Shown: positions 60,332-64,000 of the stretch, in pieces
Position numbering within the stretch: the stretch's first letter is position 1
How the letters are laid out: each line of letters starts with the position of its first letter
Origin: Solibacteraceae bacterium
Lineage (GTDB): Bacteria; Acidobacteriota; Terriglobia; Bryobacterales; Bryobacteraceae
Length of the DNA: 64,000 nt
Assembly (NCBI GenBank): GCA_021324015.1
Contig: JAJPJX010000063.1
Location: forward strand, 62,001 to 126,000
Direction: 5' to 3'
The notes under the pieces: model-generated
Told to the model about the DNA's origin: nothing
What the model saw: only the letters and a program-made list of their open reading frames with translations
Database searches by the model: none
Program-made: the position numbers and the translations under genes

Positions 60332-61399
60332 TTACAGAGGAACCGCGTGTTCCTCGACATACTTGTTGACAATCTGACGGTGCTCCGGTTCCGGTCCGAT
60401 ATAGCGGAACGCCTCGGCGTATTCCAAGCCGAACTGCGCGCCCAAGGTCCGGAAATCGTCCATGATGAAATGCTTCACATACTGAAAATTGGCCGTGTCG
60501 TCGTCGTTTCCCAGCAGAGGCAGTTTCTTGCCCTGCTTCGCCAGGGACTGCCGGAGGCGCGCTCCGTTGTCGCCGGCCGGGCCTTTCCCCTTATTGGCCA
60601 CGTTCGCGCGCACCTTTTGATCGATATAGGAGCTGATATCCACGATGCGATTCACCAGGTTGTGTCCTTGCGGCGCCCGGGCGTGATAGTACTTTTCACG
60701 CACATTCGCCGGCTTCAGCCCTGCCTTGAGCTGTTCCGGATATTCCCTGCCGCCGCCCGTGCCCGCCATCCAGCAGGCTGCTTCCACCTCCCTGCCCACT
60801 ACGAGGTGGTCCGGGTTTTCATCGTAGTGATCAGAGGGGTCCATCAGGAACACCGTGTTCACCTGGAGCAGCCGGAACAGGAAGATCAGCCGCTGGCGGA
60901 TCTCGATGGCCGCGCAATCGTCCATGCGATGGTTCCGGTAGTAGAAGGAGAACGCCTTCTTGCAGCCCAGCGCCTTGGCTGCCTCCCTGTTATCGATCTC
61001 GTTCTGCACGACTCCGTATCCAACCGTCTTTCCGGCTTTTTCGTCGTTGGATAGCCGGATGAGATACCCGGTGTATCCTTCATCGATGAGCTTGGCGACG
61101 GTGCCGGCGCAGAACAGGGTGATGTCGTCCGAGTGCGCCTGCACCGCTGCCAGCACCTTGCCCTGGTGTGGCTTCCCCGGCTGGTTGCGCTCGATCACCA
61201 GGTTGTCGGCGTAAGTGAAGTAATCCGGCGTGAGCCCCGCGCTGTTCGGGGACTTGGGAACCGTGTACGCCGACGGGGTGAACTTCGGCGGCAGATCCGA
61301 TCGCTGCCCGTAAGCCGAGGGCGCCTGCTGTAGCGCCGCGGCGCCGCCCAGAGCTAGTCCTGCTGAGACCGGCCGGCCCAGAAACTGACGTCTGTCCAT
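60332..61399 (-). CDS. PIG-L family deacetylase A2, Tat-exported
   Basis: 355 residues from the ATG at 61397-61399, preceded by AGGAGG. Twin-arginine signal MDRRQFLGRPVSAGLALGG. Zinc motif VQAHSDDITLF (His 89, Asp 91, Asp 92) and DENPDHLVVG. Near-copy of A1. First gene of the minus-strand arm, followed by B2 30 bases downstream. Its own promoter must lie in 61400-61486, because a terminator separates it from the lactonase gene upstream. Confidence 0.88.
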   Translation of the reverse strand: MDRRQFLGRPVSAGLALGGAAALQQAPSAYGQRSDLPPKFTPSAYTVPKSPNSAGLTPDYFTYADNLVIERNQPGKPHQGKVLAAVQAHSDDITLFCAGTVAKLIDEGYTGYLIRLSNDEKAGKTVGYGVVQNEIDNREAAKALGCKKAFSFYYRNHRMDDCAAIEIRQRLIFLFRLLQVNTVFLMDPSDHYDENPDHLVVGREVEAACWMAGTGGGREYPEQLKAGLKPANVREKYYHARAPQGHNLVNRIVDISSYIDQKVRANVANKGKGPAGDNGARLRQSLAKQGKKLPLLGNDDDTANFQYVKHFIMDDFRTLGAQFGLEYAEAFRYIGPEPEHRQIVNKYVEEHAVPL

Positions 61400-61486
61400 A
61401 CCGATTCCTCCTTCGTAAGTGGCGCATTCCACGGGCTTGAAAGACTCTATCACCGGGAAGCCTGGGAGTCAAAAAAACCAAGCAAG

Positions 61487-61507
61487 AAAAAACGACCTCG
61501 AAAGGTC
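61487..61507 (-). terminator. Rho-independent terminator of the lactonase gene
   Basis: Read on the minus strand: GACCT-TTCG-AGGTC hairpin (stem 61503-61507 with 61494-61498, UUCG tetraloop), one G, then six T (61492-61487). The stem is short but the loop is very stable. It lies about 107 bases after the lactonase stop and upstream of A2. The rest of 61400-61613 shows no gene. Confidence 0.65.
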
Positions 61508-61613
61508 TATTTAGCCGGAAGTGTGGCAACAACGATTTCGCAAGAACGTGATCCCCTCTGGCCGCCCCGCACGGCTCGCCGCAGTCCCGCCGAGAGACGA
61601 CACCCTGGAGTCA

Positions 61614-62843
61614 TCAGGACCGTCCGCTGCCCCGCTCCACGAGGAAGGCCAGAAAAGACGGAGTCCCCACAGGCGTGTATTGGCCCGTGTGGGTGAGCGC
61701 GCCTGTCTTCCGGTTCACCCGGAAGGACACGATCGCGTCCGCCCGTTGGTTGCAGCAGTACACGAACCGCCCGGACGGGTCAAAGGTGAAGAAGCGCGGG
61801 TAGTTGCCTCGCGTGGGCTCTTCGCCGGCGAATCTCAGCGTCCCGTCTCCTGCTATGGAAAACCAGGCGATGGTGTCATGCAGCCTGTTGGCGGCATAGA
61901 CGAAGCGCGCATCCGGAGAGATTGCGACCTCGGAGGTGTAGTTGGTACCGGCGAAGCCCGGTGGCAGCGACGAGATCGTCTGCCTCGCCCTCAGGCGCCC
62001 GGTAGCGCCATCGTAGTCGAAGGTCACCAGGGTAGAGCCTTCCTCCTGGAGCGAGTAGAGCAGTCGGCCGTTCGGATGAAAGGCGAAGTGCCGCGGACCG
62101 TCGCCCGGCGCGACAGCAACCGAGGGCGGATCGTTAGGCATCAGCTTCCCGCCGGCGGCATCGAATTTCCAGACCAGGATCCGGTCGAGTCCGAGATCTG
62201 CGGCGAGCACGAAGCGGCCCGATGGGTCGGGCTGGATCATGTGCGAGTGCGTGCGGTCGTGGCCGCTCCAGGCAAAGCTGCCCGGCGGCGCGCTGGTGGC
62301 GCGGCGGGGGCCGAGAACGCCGTCGTGGTGCTTTACATCGCTGGCCGCGCCGAGCTCGCCGTTTGCACCGATCGGAATAACCGCCGAGGTTCCGCCGTGG
62401 TAATTCGCAACGAACAACCACTTGCCAGACTGGTGCAGGCTCAGGTGGCACGGGCCGGCGCCTTCCGACGCAACCGTGTTCATCAGCTTCAGGCGCCCGC
62501 CGGGGCGCTCGATCTCGTACGCGCTTACCGAGCCGCTGTTCGCACCCCCGTACGTCGATGTCTCGTTCGCCGAATACAGACGCGTCCCGGAGGCATTCAG
62601 CGCCAGACAGGACGGGTTCTCGGCGTTGGGAAACAGCGCGCGCTCTACGAGCACGCCGGTGATCGGGTTCATCTCGAGCAGGTAAATGCCTTTGCCCCGG
62701 CCCGGGGCGCCTTCGGCTCCGACTGGAGCGCTGTACGTGCCGGCATAGGCCAGAATCGGCCCGCGCCCGGCGGCCATCGAAGTTGCCGCTGCTGCCGCAG
62801 TTGCGCCCGCAAGGAATTCACGGCGTGAGTTCCGCACTGTCAT
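61614..62843 (-). CDS. Lactonase-family beta-propeller protein (YbhE/Pgl-like), Tat-exported
   Basis: 409 residues. Twin-arginine signal NSRREFLAGATAAAAATSMA. The rest is a seven-bladed propeller with repeated Ser-Gly-Arg/Lys-x-Leu/Val-x-Tyr/Val-x-Ala-Asn steps, for example LNASGTRLYSANE, HQSGKWLFVANYHGG, HPNGRLLYSLQEEG and DARFVYAANRLHD. Members of this family include 6-phosphogluconolactonase and muconate cycloisomerase-like proteins. An exported lactone hydrolase beside exported sugar-acid-type enzymes suggests one periplasmic route, but a terminator separates it from the module. Ribosome site AAGGAG. Confidence 0.85.
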   Translation of the reverse strand: MTVRNSRREFLAGATAAAAATSMAAGRGPILAYAGTYSAPVGAEGAPGRGKGIYLLEMNPITGVLVERALFPNAENPSCLALNASGTRLYSANETSTYGGANSGSVSAYEIERPGGRLKLMNTVASEGAGPCHLSLHQSGKWLFVANYHGGTSAVIPIGANGELGAASDVKHHDGVLGPRRATSAPPGSFAWSGHDRTHSHMIQPDPSGRFVLAADLGLDRILVWKFDAAGGKLMPNDPPSVAVAPGDGPRHFAFHPNGRLLYSLQEEGSTLVTFDYDGATGRLRARQTISSLPPGFAGTNYTSEVAISPDARFVYAANRLHDTIAWFSIAGDGTLRFAGEEPTRGNYPRFFTFDPSGRFVYCCNQRADAIVSFRVNRKTGALTHTGQYTPVGTPSFLAFLVERGSGRS

Positions 62844-63021
62844 CCTGATAATCTCCTTACCTGATTTTGGCAGGTCGCGTGCTTCTTAAGATGACTGCTT
62901 CTTCCCTTAGCCAACCGAGCCGCGACCGCCAGCGAGCCGTCTTTCAGGCCGTTCCGCATTTTTTCTCCTCCAACCGGATACGGAATGCCCCCGAAGATCA
63001 CTGCTCCTCCGGAGGGGAAAC

Positions 63022-64000
63022 ATGAAACCAGGCTATCTTGCCGCCCGACAGTCTCTGCGGGGCGCCGCGGTGCTGCTGCCGCTTGCCCTGCTGCTCGCAG
63101 CCAGCGCGGCGGTCTCGACGCCGCCAAACACCTGGACGGCGACCGGGAACATGACCTCGCCGCGCACACAGTACACCCTGACCAGCTTGCCATCCGGGAA
63201 TGTGCTGGCGGCGGGAGGCTGCGCGACTTTCTTTTGTAACAGTGCGGTCGCCAGCGCGGAACTGTACAACCCGACCGCCCAGGCATGGTCCACAACCGCC
63301 AGCATGAGCACTCCGCGTGTCAGCCACACCGCCACCCTGCTCAACAACGGAAAGGTCCTGGTGGCAGGCGGCTGTACGGCGCCGTCCCAATGCACCGCGT
63401 TGGCCAGTGTTGAGATCTACGACCCCTCCAGCCAGACCTGGAGTCCGGCGGGCTCGCTCAACGTCGGACGGTATAGCCATACGGCGACCCGCCTGGCGGA
63501 CGGGCGCGTGCTGGTGAGCGGCGGGATCTCGGTGTGCAACAGTTTGGTCTGCAATCCGCTGGCGAGCGCGGAGATTTACGACCCCGCCACCAACCGTTGG
63601 ACCATCACCAGCGCAATGTCCGCCGCCAGGGTAGGACACGCCTCCGCCCTGTTGAACACCGGCCAGGTTCTGGTCGCGGGCGGATGCAGCCAGCCTGGGC
63701 TGCCCTGCCCCGTCCTGGGGGCGGAGCTATTCAATCCCTCCACCGGCGCCTGGTCTCCCGCCGCCGCGATGCTGTCACCGCGGACCTCCGCCACGGCTAC
63801 CGCGATGCTGTCCGGCCAGGTGCTGCTGGCGGGCGGTCTGGATGGCCAGGGGTTCTTCATCCTCAACGCCGAGCGCTACAACCCTTCCACCGCAGCCTGG
63901 GTCCCCAGCGGCGGGCTGACTGCCGGGCGGTTCCAGCACACGGCCACGCTGCTTGGGAACGGGATGCTCCTGGTCGCCGGGGGCGCCACCGCGAGCGCCG
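63022..64000 (+). CDS. Secreted Kelch-repeat protein, N-terminal part (runs off window)
   Basis: 326 codons in frame from the ATG at 63022, preceded by GGAGGGG (63012-63018), with no stop before the window end. After a signal peptide (LLPLALLLAASAAV) come six Kelch-type blades of ~50 residues. Each has a Trp-x5-Met-x3-Arg start, HTATLL, GKVLVAGG and a SAEIYDP-like end (for example SVEIYDPSSQTW). Extra Cys pairs sit in the loops after the Gly-Gly (GGCTAPSQC). Such propellers are common secreted proteins in Acidobacteriota; the ligand is unknown. Divergent from the lactonase gene, with 178 bases between the starts showing no further gene. Confidence 0.85.
   Translation, partial: MKPGYLAARQSLRGAAVLLPLALLLAASAAVSTPPNTWTATGNMTSPRTQYTLTSLPSGNVLAAGGCATFFCNSAVASAELYNPTAQAWSTTASMSTPRVSHTATLLNNGKVLVAGGCTAPSQCTALASVEIYDPSSQTWSPAGSLNVGRYSHTATRLADGRVLVSGGISVCNSLVCNPLASAEIYDPATNRWTITSAMSAARVGHASALLNTGQVLVAGGCSQPGLPCPVLGAELFNPSTGAWSPAAAMLSPRTSATATAMLSGQVLLAGGLDGQGFFILNAERYNPSTAAWVPSGGLTAGRFQHTATLLGNGMLLVAGGATASA

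Larger units (their letters stand above)
54812..61399. repeat. Mirror-image duplicated three-gene module (A1-B1-E1 / E2-B2-A2)
   Basis: Plus-strand genes at 54812, 55872 and 56811 (PIG-L A, PIG-L B, enolase family) are matched in reverse order by minus-strand genes at 58104, 59378 and 60332. A1 and A2 share long identical blocks (PGKPHQGKVLAAVQAHSDDI, then AKLIDEGYTGYLIRLSNDE). B1 and B2 share others (QLARQGKRLPLLGNDDR-type). The halves meet at 58071-58103. An inverted duplication of an ancestral operon is the simplest reading. Confidence 0.8.

Overview
The window is GC-rich, densely coded bacterial DNA of about 64 kb with roughly 55 genes. Gene content points to an Acidobacteriota member, probably a Solibacter/Bryobacter-like (Bryobacterales) soil bacterium. 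The pointers are a ~1,180-residue TonB-dependent receptor with an N-terminal carboxypeptidase-regulatory-like domain, a VWFA-like secreted protein of the acidobacterial type, a CHAT/TPR protein next to an ECF sigma factor, several Tat-exported Gfo/Idh/MocA, PIG-L, enolase-superfamily and lactonase proteins, and a small microcompartment locus with a class II aldolase. This placement is inference; no rRNA or tRNA gene was seen.

Layout. 1-3.9 kb: ECF sigma factor (cut by the window edge), CHAT/TPR protein and a Tat-exported oxidoreductase. 3.9-7.5 kb: a two-gene DUF3142-like/TPR cassette lying between two ~90% identical 69-bp direct repeats. 7.5-9.5 kb: secreted polysaccharide deacetylase and a membrane protein. 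9.4-11.4 kb: microcompartment shell genes (three BMC-P, one BMC-H) plus a class II aldolase. 11.4-17 kb: rhomboid protease, a tiny Lys/Tyr-rich secreted protein, an M20 peptidase, a transaldolase-like aldolase, two small proteins and guaB. 17-21 kb: a polyphosphate-related group (DUF2252, SixA, Ppx/GppA-HD, CHAD). 21-28.5 kb: an unrecognised Cys/Ser-rich protein, then an overlapping run uvrA - DHS-like protein - CPBP protease - mtnA - redoxin; uvrA carries a single-base frameshift. 28.5-38.3 kb: mostly housekeeping genes (SDR, RluA-type synthase, VWFA protein, queA, radical SAM, kdsC, tilS, ftsH, HAD). 38.5-43.6 kb: a flavin-dependent halogenase-like protein, a histidine kinase/response regulator pair and a second Tat-type Gfo/Idh/MocA protein. 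43.8-47.4 kb: TonB-dependent receptor. 47.4-54.7 kb: hutU-hutI-ftcD without hutH, then adhE overlapping a STAS gene. 54.8-61.4 kb: a mirror-image duplicated module of PIG-L deacetylase A, PIG-L deacetylase B and enolase-superfamily enzyme. It is followed by a Tat-exported lactonase and a Kelch-repeat protein that runs off the right edge.

The strongest candidate for an undescribed system is the mirrored PIG-L/PIG-L/enolase module. It reads A1-B1-E1 on one strand and E2-B2-A2 on the other. A1, A2, E1 and E2 carry Tat-like signals, and B1 has lost metal-binding and catalytic residues that B2 keeps. The likely theme is extracytoplasmic processing of an acylated sugar or sugar acid. The second candidate is the minimal microcompartment locus, which has a shell and an aldolase but no aldehyde dehydrogenase or phosphotransacylase beside it; a stand-alone adhE sits 40 kb away.
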